Part shown: piece by piece, positions 7,668 through 17,600 of the stretch
How positions within the stretch are numbered: the stretch's first letter is position 1
Layout of the letters: each line of letters starts with the position of its first letter
DNA from: CAZLMW01 sp964560875
Lineage (GTDB): Bacteria; Myxococcota_A; UBA9042
Length of the DNA stretch: 64,000 bases
NCBI GenBank assembly: GCA_964560875.1
Contig: CAZLMW010000005.1
Span: forward strand, 38,515-102,514
Reading direction: 5' to 3'
The notes under the pieces: generated by a model
Told to the model about the DNA's origin: nothing
What the model saw: the letters and a program-made list of their open reading frames with translations, nothing else
The model's database searches: none
Translations under genes and position numbers: made by a program

Positions 7668-9053
7668 TCAGCTGCGGTAGCGGACCAGATCGGCGGTGTC
7701 GATCCCCGCCGCGGCGAGCCACCGATAGACCTGCTTGCGGTCACGACCGAGCGCGCGCCCGACGGCGTTGACGTTGCCGTTTTTCTGGCGGAGCAGCGAC
7801 TCGAGTGTCGCTCGGTCTGGCGTCCTGGTCCGCGGCGCTGTCGGGGGCGGAGGAGGTTCGGGCGCCGATTGCGGTGTCGATTCGGCTTCGAGGGCGGGTA
7901 CCCGGATCCAGTCGGGCAAGCTCGCGACCGGGCTACGGCCGCGACCGATTCCGCCGTGCAACGTGCGCAGAGCGACGTGGAGCCCGCGCAGGTTGTCATG
8001 CCAGGGATCGCAGAGCAGGGCCTCGATCGCGTCGCCATCGAGGACGTCCTGCCAACGACCGTGGCTGGACGTGAACACGACAGCGGCGAGCGCCATCAGG
8101 TCGGCGCGGCGGCGACCGAGCGGCGCGAGGACGACCCTGTGGTGCCGCAACCGCGCGAGCAGGTCGGCTCGGAAGCGTCCCCCGGCGACCATGTCATCGA
8201 GGTCGGCGTTCGTCGACGCGATGACTTTCACATCGACACGCGAGTCCGTCGTGCCTCCGACCGGACGGATGACGCCGTCTTCGATGACACGCAGCAGCTT
8301 GGCCTGCAACTCCAGCGATAGCTCGCCGATTTCGTCGAGCACGAGGGTGCCGCCGTCCGCTTCGCGGAAACGTCCCGTGCGGCTGCGATCGGCGCCCGAA
8401 AACGCCCCGCGGACGTGGCCGAAGATTTCCGATTCAAAGAGGTTGGCGGGCACGGCTGCCACGTTCAGTCGAACGAGAGCACCGCCGGCACCGCTCAGCC
8501 TGTGAATGGCGCCCGCCACGAATTCCTTGCCCGTGCCCGATGCACCGTAGATGAGTGTAGGACGTCGATCCGCAGCGGCTTCGTGCGCAGCTGCGCGGCT
8601 GCGCCGAGCGGCGACGGACAGGCCGGGGATCTCACGGACGTCGAGGCAGTCGTCGCCATCGCCGGGCCCGCGGCGTTCGACCGCGAACAACGTGTCACCC
8701 AGGCGCAAGATGTCGCCGTGATCAAGCGTTGATTCAACGACCCGCTGGCCGTTATGCCAGACGCCATTTTGGCTCTCGAGATCGCGCACTCGGACTGCGT
8801 CGGCGCCAGGCTGCACCGTCACAAGAGCGTGTTCGCGCGAGATCAATCGGTCGCGAATGCGGATGTGGCCGCCAGCTTCGCGCGGGCGTCGCCCGATCAC
8901 GTGCGATCCCGTGTCGATTGGAACCGTCCTTGCATTGTGAAGCACCGAACCCTCTTCATCGGGTCCATGCACCACATGGAGCAGCCAACGCACGTCAGTA
9001 TTGTCGGTAGCTCGCGACGGCGGGCGTCGCGGGGTTGTCGTCGATGCGGTCAT
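7668..9053 (-). CDS. FHA-domain sigma-54-dependent transcriptional activator
   Basis: 461 residues in three parts. An FHA domain (about 50-125: HVIGRRP, SREHALV, VRDLESQNGVWHNGQ) binds phosphothreonine peptides. A sigma-54 AAA+ domain (about 165-375) has Walker A GASGTGKE (170-177), the sigma-54-contacting loop as GAFSGA (216-221), and Walker B TLVLDEIGEL (D240, E241). A Fis-type helix-turn-helix lies at the C-terminus (ATLESLLRQKNGNVNAVGRA, then RKQVYRWLAAAG). FHA replaces the usual receiver domain, so activation is probably by Ser/Thr phosphorylation, and a Ser/Thr kinase gene is transcribed divergently 83 bp away. All sigma-54 activation motifs are intact apart from Ser for Thr in the GAFTGA loop. 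Targets are unknown. Confidence 0.92.
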   Translation of the reverse strand: MTASTTTPRRPPSRATDNTDVRWLLHVVHGPDEEGSVLHNARTVPIDTGSHVIGRRPREAGGHIRIRDRLISREHALVTVQPGADAVRVRDLESQNGVWHNGQRVVESTLDHGDILRLGDTLFAVERRGPGDGDDCLDVREIPGLSVAARRSRAAAHEAAADRRPTLIYGASGTGKEFVAGAIHRLSGAGGALVRLNVAAVPANLFESEIFGHVRGAFSGADRSRTGRFREADGGTLVLDEIGELSLELQAKLLRVIEDGVIRPVGGTTDSRVDVKVIASTNADLDDMVAGGRFRADLLARLRHHRVVLAPLGRRRADLMALAAVVFTSSHGRWQDVLDGDAIEALLCDPWHDNLRGLHVALRTLHGGIGRGRSPVASLPDWIRVPALEAESTPQSAPEPPPPPTAPRTRTPDRATLESLLRQKNGNVNAVGRALGRDRKQVYRWLAAAGIDTADLVRYRS

Positions 9054-9136
9054 CGAAGATCCCGATGTTGTTCATACGGACGAATGAGTAATGCAATGGT
9101 AGACGGTAGAGCCTCTCAGAACCAATCGACGCAGCA

Positions 9137-10432
9137 ATGACCGGCCTGTCCCCCGATCGAAGGTGCCCCGTGTGCGGCTTGCGGACCGGTGCGGTTCGAT
9201 GCCCGGACGACGGGACGGCAACCGTCAGCATCGCACCCAACGAATCGCGCGTGGTGCTGCCCCCCGGCCATGTCATTGACGGGCGCTATCGCATCGATGA
9301 CGTCGTCGGAAAGGGCGGCTTTTGTACGGTCTACGCGGCTGAGCACACCGGCACCGGGCAGGCGGTGGCGATCAAAGTGTTGGATCGCCTGTCCGACAGT
9401 GACGACGGCAGCCGCCGCTTTCACCGGGAAGCGCGCGCCACCGCTTCGCTGCGCCACCCCAACACGGTCCGTGTTTTCGACGTCGGGGAGACGCACAATG
9501 GCGCGCTCTACCTCGCGATGGAGCTGCTCCGCGGCGGGACTCTGGAGGCGGAGATCGCGCGTCGACGTACCGCTGGAGCCGTGCTCGGTGAGGCCGAGGC
9601 CATCGAGGTCGGCTTGCAGGTGCTCGGCAGCCTCGAAGAGGCCCATGCCAGGGGCCTTGTTCATCGCGATCTGAAGCCGGGCAACATCGCCGTGTGCACC
9701 CCCGAGGATGTCGGCGTCGGTTCGTCGGTCGAGGCGGCGCTGACCATCAAGGTCCTCGACTTCGGCATCGCACGCGAGCACGGCTCCAACCTCACGGACG
9801 ACCACAAGACGCTCGGCACCCCGGCCTATATGAGCCCGGAGCAATGCCAGGGCCTGCCTGTCGACGGTCGCAGCGATCTCTACGCACTTGGGGCCGTCCT
9901 GTGGGAGTGCGTTTGCGGCGAGCGGCTCTTCGCGGATGGCAACTCAATGTCGGTTATGTTCCAGCACGCCTATCACGAGCATCCACCGCTGCAGCGCGCG
10001 GCCCGGACACCGCTGAGCGCGGCTTTCATCGCGACCGTCGAGCGCGCGCTCAAGAAACACCCACGTGAACGATTCGCCAGCGCGGCCGAGATGCGCCGAT
10101 CCTTGCAGCAGGTTGCCGCCGTTCAATCCGTCGCGACATCCGGACCCTTGGACGCCATTGCCGCACCGACGAGCCGGGGGCCATCGAGCACGCGGTTGCG
10201 GCCTTCTTCGTCCACGATGCCGCGGCACGAAGGCCTGCGCGCGTCCTCCGCTGCCATCCCTGCGGTGCTGTCCGAAGAAGACGACAGCGACCAGGCCGCC
10301 GTCCGCATGATCCTGTTCGTAGGCGTGCTCCTCAGCATTCTTGGCGTGGTCGCATTCCTGCTCGGGGAGATCACCGACGATGAGGTCGCGCCCGCCCCGG
10401 CGGCGCTTGTTGCACCGGATGCGAACCCGTGA
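9137..10432 (+). CDS. Membrane-anchored Ser/Thr protein kinase with N-terminal zinc ribbon
   Basis: 431 residues. An N-terminal CPVC-x7-C pattern (residues 10-22) is a rudimentary zinc ribbon. The kinase domain (about 50-320) is intact: glycine loop GKGGFCTVY, ATP-binding Lys80, Glu98, catalytic HRDLKPGN (Asp178), DFG (208-210) and the activation-segment end SPEQ. A Ser/Thr/Pro-rich linker follows, then one membrane helix (about 393-412) and a short acidic/Ala-Pro tail, so the catalytic domain should face the cytoplasm. The divergent FHA sigma-54 activator is the obvious candidate partner. No ligand-binding domain lies outside the membrane. Start at ATG 9137 keeps the ribbon; the Shine-Dalgarno is weak. 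Confidence 0.92.
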   Translation: MTGLSPDRRCPVCGLRTGAVRCPDDGTATVSIAPNESRVVLPPGHVIDGRYRIDDVVGKGGFCTVYAAEHTGTGQAVAIKVLDRLSDSDDGSRRFHREARATASLRHPNTVRVFDVGETHNGALYLAMELLRGGTLEAEIARRRTAGAVLGEAEAIEVGLQVLGSLEEAHARGLVHRDLKPGNIAVCTPEDVGVGSSVEAALTIKVLDFGIAREHGSNLTDDHKTLGTPAYMSPEQCQGLPVDGRSDLYALGAVLWECVCGERLFADGNSMSVMFQHAYHEHPPLQRAARTPLSAAFIATVERALKKHPRERFASAAEMRRSLQQVAAVQSVATSGPLDAIAAPTSRGPSSTRLRPSSSTMPRHEGLRASSAAIPAVLSEEDDSDQAAVRMILFVGVLLSILGVVAFLLGEITDDEVAPAPAALVAPDANP

Positions 10433-10488
10433 CGGGCGGGCTTCACCAGCCGGTCACCGCCATCGGTAGGGGCCTGGCGAGCGGACAA

Positions 10489-11799
10489 TCAATCGCGCCG
10501 CACGGGCGGTCGCGGTGCGGTTTGCAGATCATCGTCGGGATCGGTCGCGTGCTCGGTCGATTCCGGTTCGTGCGCAGAGGCCGTGTTGACGCCGATATGC
10601 GGCGCCCGTTCCGCTGCCGTTTCCGCCGCTTGCGGGAGCCGATGCCAGACGTCGAAAACGAAACAGCGGTGGCCAATGACGGCGGTCACCACGGAGCCGG
10701 TCACCCAACCGACCTGCAGGCGAACCGCAGGCAATCCGTCGGCCCGCAGAGCCTCGTGCAAGGTCGGGAGGTTCTCGGCGAGCGTCTGCATCGCGTCGTC
10801 CCCGGCGGTCGCGGCGCTGTCGAGCTCGTGCAGGTCGGCGACAAAGACCCGACCGGCCTCGAGCGTCTCGTACGGAGCGAAACCGACCGGAGTCATGACT
10901 TCCGTCGTCCAGGCCAACCACTCGTCCAACGAGCGCCATGTCGCCAGCGGGTTGTCGGCGGCCCGCACCCCGCGCAACCCGACGGGGCGGACCGAGAGCA
11001 CACAGGCGTAGTCGAACGCATCCAGATCGGCAGGGACGCCGGCGCGCGCGGCGATCGCCTGCAGCTGCGGCGGCAACAACACCGCCTCGAATCCGGCTGC
11101 GCGGGCCGTTCCCGTATCGAGCAGGTCATGAACGCGCACAAGGTGACGCGCTCGTCGCCAGCTTCGGCGCCGCACGATGTTGAGGACCCAGGCCAGGAAC
11201 GTCGACACCACAACCGCCATGGCGATGTCCGTGAAGCTGTAACGATGCGCGACACCCCCGACGTTGGCGCCCGATGCAAACAGGGCGCCGCCGAACGCGA
11301 TGACCGACGCCCACGTCGACCTCCATGTGTAGCGCAGCGGCAGCGGGATCGTCGGCGCGAGCATCATCAGCAGCACGTACCCGCCCACATACTCGGCTCG
11401 CGCGCCGGTCAGCCCCGCGATCAGCCCCGATCCGACCTGCAGGTAGCCGAGCAGGGCGCCGGCCAGCAGCGTCGCTCGGGGAGGTCGCGGCGCGACGTAG
11501 CGGAGGGCCAGGACGAACGCCGCCGTTGCGGTCAACCCGACACGGATGTACGGCAGGGCGGTGGTTTCTGGAGCGAGGCCCCGGTCGAGCCACACGTACG
11601 GCAGCCACGCGGTCAGCGTCAGCAGCGCACCGGGCAATAAGACGCGGTTGGCCTGCGACTCGAGCTCGCGCTCGAACGTGTGCTCTCCCGGTCCGGTGTC
11701 GGGAAAGAGCCATCCGTCGGCGCGCGCCGCCAGTCGTGACGATGAGCCGTTGGCGCCGGGTTCATCCGACGCAACCGTCGTTGTCTGCGCGCTGTCCAT
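10489..11799 (-). CDS. Membrane protein with degenerate class III adenylate/guanylate cyclase domain
   Basis: 436 residues. The N-terminal half has about six hydrophobic segments (for example LPGALLTLTAWLPYVWL and YVGGYVLLMMLAP). A class III cyclase-like domain follows (about 255-400). It begins with the usual LLP-x-L entry (VLLPPQLQAIAARAG) and retains VRLQVGWVTGSVVTAVIG and FVFDVW, which match the RIGIHTG-x-V-x-G-x-I-G and FDVWG signatures. The metal-binding Asp motif (DIxGFT) is replaced by VRPVGL, and the GD-x-VN-x-A-x-R motif by HRLPQAAETA, so catalysis is unlikely. Probably a pseudo-cyclase sensor or scaffold. A GGAAGG box precedes ATG 11799. Confidence 0.75.
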   Translation of the reverse strand: MDSAQTTTVASDEPGANGSSSRLAARADGWLFPDTGPGEHTFERELESQANRVLLPGALLTLTAWLPYVWLDRGLAPETTALPYIRVGLTATAAFVLALRYVAPRPPRATLLAGALLGYLQVGSGLIAGLTGARAEYVGGYVLLMMLAPTIPLPLRYTWRSTWASVIAFGGALFASGANVGGVAHRYSFTDIAMAVVVSTFLAWVLNIVRRRSWRRARHLVRVHDLLDTGTARAAGFEAVLLPPQLQAIAARAGVPADLDAFDYACVLSVRPVGLRGVRAADNPLATWRSLDEWLAWTTEVMTPVGFAPYETLEAGRVFVADLHELDSAATAGDDAMQTLAENLPTLHEALRADGLPAVRLQVGWVTGSVVTAVIGHRCFVFDVWHRLPQAAETAAERAPHIGVNTASAHEPESTEHATDPDDDLQTAPRPPVRRD

Positions 11800-11875
11800 C
11801 GCCTTCCAGGGTGGCCGTACTATACCTCAGCACATCGCGTCATAACCAAGCGGTCGCGGTCGCGTATTGAGCCCC

Positions 11876-12871
11876 TCACGGCCCGATACAATCGCCCGCA
11901 TTGGCGTCGAGAAACGATCGCATTTTGGCCACATAGGTGGCGTAGCCGATCTCTGGAACACCCATCGCCGCGATGCCGTGACGCGCCCCTTCGGGCGCCC
12001 AGAACACGCCGGTGCCGGGCGCCGCGTCGATCAGCTTGGCGCCATCAGCCTCGGGGAACTTCTCGTCGTCGGTACCGTACATTCCGAACACAGGGCCGGC
12101 GTACCCCGCGATCTTGCGGATGTTGTCCAGGTGGCCGCTAGACAGGAACGACTCGGGCAAAGAGAGCGCTGCGTTGCTGCCCACGATGGCTTCGATCGAG
12201 GTAAACGCCCCCTCGAGCAGCAGGGCACACGGCTTGCCATGCGCCGCCATCTCCACCGCTGGCACGCCGCCCAGTGAAAAGCCATAGCTCACGATCCGCT
12301 TGCCGTCGGGCGCGAGCGCCTTGACCCGGTCAAAGACCACGCGCGCGTCGCCCACGAGTTCGGCGGGCGTACCCACATCCGCCGGCAGGCTCTTGCCGTA
12401 CCCGCGGTAGTCCCAAACGAAGAGGTTGAACCCCGCCTCGTACAGCATCCGAACCCGCGGCAGGTAGTGCTCGATCCCCGCGAAGTTGCCGTGGTTGTAG
12501 ATGATCGTTGTCTTCGCGAGCGTCTTGTCGTCGCCGTGGCTGGTCAGGAAGTAGCCGTCGAGTTCGACCCCATCATCGCCGGGTTTGATGACGACGCGCT
12601 TGACGAGTTCCTGGGGCACGGGCCGGATGGTGTGACCGCCGGCCAGCGTCTTTTCGCGCCATGGATACGTGCGCTGCCATGCGTAGGAATCCGCGCACGG
12701 CACGCACACCTTGTCCCAGATCTCGGCCTCGTTCTCGCAGGTCGTTGGCCCAACGGTGGTGCAGTGCACCGGGTCCCAAACGAAGCCATCGAGATCGGCG
12801 CAGCCCGTTGTCGCGACCACGGCTGAAGCCGCGAGGACGAGCAGTCGGACATCCATCGGTTCACATCGCAT
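11876..12871 (-). CDS. Alpha/beta-hydrolase-fold lipoprotein
   Basis: 331 residues with a lipobox (ASAVVATTGC), hence envelope-anchored. The alpha/beta hydrolase core contains an oxyanion-type NHGNFAG segment, the YRGYGKS motif, nucleophile elbow YGFSLGG (Ser199), acid Asp near 268 (YGTDDEKFPE) and His298 (GARHG). This is the BAAT/DUF1100-like branch of esterases and peptidases; the substrate is not predictable. Cys pairs in the N-terminal region (HCTTVGPTTC, VCVPC) fit an extracytoplasmic location. The ATG at 12871 overlaps the end of the upstream lipoprotein gene by 11 bp; the ATG at 12856 is also possible. Confidence 0.85.
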   Translation of the reverse strand: MRCEPMDVRLLVLAASAVVATTGCADLDGFVWDPVHCTTVGPTTCENEAEIWDKVCVPCADSYAWQRTYPWREKTLAGGHTIRPVPQELVKRVVIKPGDDGVELDGYFLTSHGDDKTLAKTTIIYNHGNFAGIEHYLPRVRMLYEAGFNLFVWDYRGYGKSLPADVGTPAELVGDARVVFDRVKALAPDGKRIVSYGFSLGGVPAVEMAAHGKPCALLLEGAFTSIEAIVGSNAALSLPESFLSSGHLDNIRKIAGYAGPVFGMYGTDDEKFPEADGAKLIDAAPGTGVFWAPEGARHGIAAMGVPEIGYATYVAKMRSFLDANAGDCIGP

Positions 12872-13547
12872 AGCCCACCCCTACCGTAAAGCCGAGCGCG
12901 CCATTGCCCGTCAGCCAGTCCACCGCATCAGCTTGTTTGGGCAGGTTGACCCCCCACCACCTCGCTTCGAGCTGGAGCTGCCAGCCACCTCGCTCTCCCG
13001 GGTCCATGCGAGCCCCCACCGCGGGCGTCAGCAGCACCTTCGGCAGACCGAAATCCGTCGTCTGGGACAGCGAGGCGTAGACCAGGTGGTCGCCGATATC
13101 CCAGGCGGCCGTGACCCCCGCTTCATTGGCTGTCCACAACGCGGTGTCGGACACGCGCTTGCCCTCAGCCGTCAGCGGATTCGCCGCGATGTATTGGCGG
13201 GCAGAAAGCGCGAGCGACGGCCTCAGTCCGGCGGCCCCGAGCATCAGCCACGAGGCGCCGATGTGACCTTGCACGATGCCGAAGGCGAGCGGGGTGACGT
13301 TCAAGCCGATCGTCGCGTCAGCTGCCTTCCCCGCGATGCGACCCACGCTGGCGCGTCCCTCCACCACCGCCATCGGCAGCGGGAGCGGCGAACCTCCGAG
13401 GAGCACGGGCGGTCCGAATAGGGAGAGCGCGACCTGCTTGCGGCCTGGCTCCAACGGCCGGGCGCTGTTCCAGGTTGCGCATCCCGTGGCGATGGCCATG
13501 GTGCCGCTCAGTGCGACGATCGTCGGCCAAGCCTGGTATCGGTCCAT
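12861..13547 (-). CDS. Envelope lipoprotein, probably outer-membrane associated
   Basis: 228 residues starting MDRYQAWPTIVALSG with a lipobox IATGC; a GGAAGGGG box just upstream fixes the start at 13547, although the frame stays open further. The body is rich in Gly and short hydrophobic strands (FGPPVLLGGSPLPLPMAV, ASWLMLGAAGLRPSLALSA, ALGFTVGVGYAM), suggesting a small beta-structure like YaiO/OmpW-type proteins, but I do not recognise the family. It is the first gene of an overlapping pair with the hydrolase lipoprotein, so both are likely expressed together. Confidence 0.65.
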   Translation of the reverse strand: MDRYQAWPTIVALSGTMAIATGCATWNSARPLEPGRKQVALSLFGPPVLLGGSPLPLPMAVVEGRASVGRIAGKAADATIGLNVTPLAFGIVQGHIGASWLMLGAAGLRPSLALSARQYIAANPLTAEGKRVSDTALWTANEAGVTAAWDIGDHLVYASLSQTTDFGLPKVLLTPAVGARMDPGERGGWQLQLEARWWGVNLPKQADAVDWLTGNGALGFTVGVGYAM

Positions 13548-13714
13548 CGCGTCCCCTTCCACCGCACCATCCGTGGCGTGCGCTGAGGGATCGACAGTGT
13601 AGGACCCGTTCCAGTCCTTCGTGCGGGCGCAAACACGCTGAAAGAACAACAGATTTGTAGGCCAAGAACGGACCGGGCCCGCCGCGATGGACGGGCCCGA
13701 CCGACGGGTTTCGA

Positions 13715-13739
13715 GGGGCAGGTATGTGGCACCTGTCCC
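13715..13739 (+). repeat. REP-like hairpin
   Basis: GGGGCAGGT pairs with ACCTGTCCC around a seven-base loop (ATGTGGC); the only imperfect pair is a G-T wobble, which is allowed only in plus-strand RNA. It is followed by GCAATCGTGAC, similar to the element near 7624. No T-run follows, so a repetitive extragenic palindrome is more likely than a terminator. Confidence 0.55.
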
Positions 13740-13784
13740 GCAATCGTGACAGCTACGTTGTACGCGCGCTACGGGCGATAAGGC

Positions 13785-14516
13785 GTGAAATTCGAATCCG
13801 GTGGGGGCATTTGCAAGGCCCGCGTCACCGCGGCCGTGGTCGTCCGTTTCTACATTCCCGAGGGGCTCTCGATGCTTGACGGCGTCGACGCCTTCGCGAT
13901 TGCGAAGCTGACGTCGTGCGGCAAATTGCAGTGGTACCGGCGCTACGACGGCGGCAAGGACAACGGCGCGCGGGAACTTGGCCGCGGGCTCCACGTTGTG
14001 CCGGACGGCTATGTCATGTCCGGCGTCCGACACTGGCCCGGGGACGGCTACGCGTTCTGGCTCGCGAAGGCCAACAAGAGCGGTCAACTCGTATGGGATC
14101 GGTACGTGGGCGGTACTCACGACGGGGTCGTGAGCGGCAAACCCAGCGACAACTACGCCCACTTGAACCTTGGTGCAGCCGGGCCTGGCGGGTTCTTCTT
14201 GGCCGGCTGGACACAAGCTCCAAACCCGAAGTCACAGAAGCTCCAAGCGACCCCGTGGCTTCTTCGCCTGACCCCGACCGGCCACGACAGCTGTGGCGGC
14301 GTCGACCTGTGCGCGGGGAAGGTCGTGTCCGAGATGTGCGACGACAACAAGCCGTGCACGATCGACAGTTGCCTTCCGGACAAAGGCTGTGTGCACACGT
14401 CGCGCGCCAACTTCTCCTGGTGCGGCAATCACTACCTGGCCGACGCAGACAAGGTCGTGCCCTGGAGCTGCAGCGCTGGGTCGTGCGTTCCCGATTGGGT
14501 AGGACCGCTGCCCTGA
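13785..14516 (+). pseudogene. 3' fragment of a Cys-rich propeller lipoprotein gene
   Basis: A 243-codon frame opening at GTG 13785, with an in-frame TAA just before it. There is no signal peptide, although the product contains the extracellular modules seen in the giant lipoprotein at 33570..38105: propeller-type strands (FAIAKLTSCGKLQWYRRYDG, FWLAKANKSGQLVWDRYVGG), a closing LLRLTPTGHDSCGG, and a Cys-rich block CDDNKPCTIDSCLPDKGC. In that gene the same order marks the end of a propeller. This is therefore most likely a decayed remnant whose 5' part was lost; a REP-like hairpin lies about 45 bp upstream of the break. A short functional protein without export is less likely. Confidence 0.65.
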
Positions 14517-14648
14517 TGATCCCCGGGACAGCGGTGAGGATCGTATGAGTCGGGCTGTGACGCGCCCCTGCCAGCGATCCGCGGCACATGTGGTCGCGAG
14601 GTTGCAAATAACCTACATTGTTGCTGCCCCACGCCGCCGGAGTCCTTC

Positions 14649-17600
14649 ATGACCGCTCGTTTCACGCCCGCGGCCGCGCGCCGTTACCCCATCGCGTGCC
14701 TTTGCATCGCTTCCCTCGCGCTGACCGCCTGCGGCAGCGATGAACCGGTCGACGGCCCCCTGGCTTCGACAAACGTCGACTCGGGCCCGGCCGATACCGG
14801 ACAGACCGACACCGGCGTCCAGGACTCGGGGACCACCGACACCGGGGTCAACGACACCACGCCCACGGACACGGGGACCACCGACACCGGGGTCAAGGAC
14901 ACCAACCCGAACGTCGACGTCCAGCCGGTGGACACCAAGCCGCCGGTCGACGCCAAGCCCGACACCAAGCCGCCGACCGACGCCGCGCCCGAGTGCACCA
15001 ACGCCACCGACTGCGTCCCGTCCACCGATCCGTGCAAGGTCGCCGCGTGCACGTCCGGCCAGTGCGTGCTCGCCGATGGGCCCGACGGCAAGGAATGCAC
15101 CGACGACGACGCCTGCACCGGCCCGGACCTGTGCAAGACCGGCGTGTGTCTGCCCGGCAAAGCGACCCAGTGCGACGACGCGAACGCTTGCACGCTCGAC
15201 AACTGCGACAAGAACAAGGGCTGCAGCCACACCAACGTCTCGCTGCCCTGCGATGACGGCAGCAAGTGCACTTTGGCCGACCAGTGCAAGGACGGCGCGT
15301 GTCTCGCCGGGGCCACGGCCGAATGCGACGACGCAAACCCATGCACCGACAACACCTGCGAGCCCGCGATCGGCTGCGTGACGACCGCTACCACCAAGCC
15401 ATGCGACGACGCAAACGCGTGCACGCTCGGCGACAAGTGCAGCGCGAAGGTCTGCCTGCCCGGCACGGTCACCAACTGCAACGACGACAACCCATGCACG
15501 ACGGACGCGTGCGACAGCAAGACCGGCTGCACCCAGGCGTTCAACAAGGTGCCTTGCTCGGACAACGACGCCTGCACCATCAAGGACGCCTGCAAGGACG
15601 GCAGCTGCAAGCCGGGCACCAAGCTCGACTGCGACGACTCCAACCCCTGCACCGCGGACGCCTGCGACGCGCAATCGGGCTGCACGACCAAACCGAACAC
15701 CGCGACCTGCGATGACAACAACCTGTGCACCGAAGACGACAGCTGCAAAGGCGGAAAATGCCTGCCCGGCAAGTCCAAGTCGTGCAGCGACGGCAACCCG
15801 TGCACCACCGATAGCTGCGACCCGGCGACCGGCTGCGCATTCAAGCTCAACAGCGGGCAGTGCGACGACGGCAACGCGTGCACCGACTTCGACATCTGCA
15901 AGAGCGGCAAGTGCCGCGGCGTCGCCAAGGACACCAAGACCGACTGCAACGACGCCAACCCATGCACGACCGACGCGTGCGATCCCGGCTCGGCCCAGGT
16001 GAAGGGCAAGGGCTGCGTACACACCAACAACACCGCCAAGTGCGACGATGGCAACGCCTGCAGCGCCGGAGACGCCTGCAAAGACGGCAAGTGCGCGGCC
16101 GGCAAAAACGTCTGCGCCTGCACCGAAGACAAGCACTGCGCCCCGTCCAACCCCAAGAACCCGTGCCTCGGCACGCTGTTCTGCGACAAGTCCGCGGCGC
16201 CGTTCAAGTGCAAGCTCAACCCGGCTTCAGTGGTCAAGTGCAGCGGCGCCGGTGACACGTTGTGCGCCAAGAACCAGTGCGATCCCAAGGACCTCAAGTG
16301 CAAGGTGACGCCGATCGCCGAGGGCCAGTCCTGCAACGCCGACAACTCGGTCTGCACCGTTGGCGACGCCTGCAAGAACGGCAAATGCGCGCCCGGCAAA
16401 GCGCTCGCCTGCAACGACGCCAACCCGTGCACCAACGACGCCTGCGACCCCAAAGCCGGCTGCGTGAACACCGCGAATTCGGCGCCCTGCAACGCGGACG
16501 GCAACCCCTGCACCGTCGGCGATGTGTGCGTGGCCAAGGCGTGCACGGCGGGCAAGAAGAAGGACTGCGACGACGGCGACAAGTGCAGCGACGACTCCTG
16601 CGACAAGAAGTCCGGCAAGTGCGTCAACGACAAGATCGCCGGCTGCGGCGGTCACTGCCAGGAAGACAAGCACTGCGACGACGGCACGACCTGCACGACC
16701 GAGTCCTGCGCCAAGGCCAAGGGGGCCGCGTGGGGCAAGTGCGCGTACAAGAACCAGCCCGGCAAGTGCACCGACTTCAACGCCTGCACCGCGGCCGACC
16801 ACTGCGTCGCGGGCAAATGCGTCGGCACGGCCAAGTCCTGCAGCGACGGCAACCCCTGCACCAACGACGGCTGCGACCCGACCAGCGGCTGCACGTTCCC
16901 GCACAACACCGCGCCTTGCGACGACTTCGACAAGTGCACCCAGGGCGACCAGTGCAAGGCAGGCAAGTGCGCGGCAGGCACCCCCAAGAAGTGCGACGAC
17001 GCCGACAAATGCACCAAGAACGCCTGCAACCCTGCGGACGGGGCCTGCAGCTTCAAGGGCATCGCGGGCTGCGGCGGCTACTGCGATACCGCGGCGGACT
17101 GCGACGACAAGAACCCGTGCACGACCGCGCAATGCAACAAGGGCAAATGCGTCTCATCGGTCAAGGCGGGCGGCTGCGAGGACGGCAACAAGTGCACGCT
17201 GAGCGACAAGTGTTCGGCCGGCAAGTGTGTCTCGGGCAGCAAGAAGAGCTGCGATGACAAGAACGCGTGCACCACCGATTCGTGCGACACCAAGACCGGT
17301 CAGTGCGCCAACAAGCCGCTCAAGGCCGGCGACAGCTGCAACGACAACAACAAGTGCAGCACCAAGGACGTGTGCAAGCTCGTCAGCGGCAAGCTGCAGT
17401 GCGGGGGTACGACCAAGAACTGCGACGACGGCAACAAGTGCACCGACGACGCGTGCGACGCGAAAACCGGCAACTGCCAGCCCAAGGTCAACACCCTGCC
17501 GTGCGAAGACGGCAACAAGTGCACCGCGGGCGACCGCTGCAAGGACGGCAAGTGCGTCACCGGCGCCAAGGTCTACGTCGACACGTTCGCGGGTTCGGGG

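Noticed and set aside
10429..11640. 403-codon plus-strand ORF
   Set aside because: It is antisense to the membrane pseudo-cyclase gene, with no hydrophobic or domain signal of its own.
13660..13705. GGGCCCG...CGGGCCC inverted repeat as a terminator
   Set aside because: It lies upstream of the minus-strand gene starting at 13547 and no plus-strand gene ends before it; no T-run follows.
13548..14216. N-terminal extension of the lipoprotein gene ending at 12861
   Set aside because: The extension lacks a signal peptide and crosses the REP-like hairpin; the ATG at 13547 has a strong ribosome-binding site and a proper lipobox.
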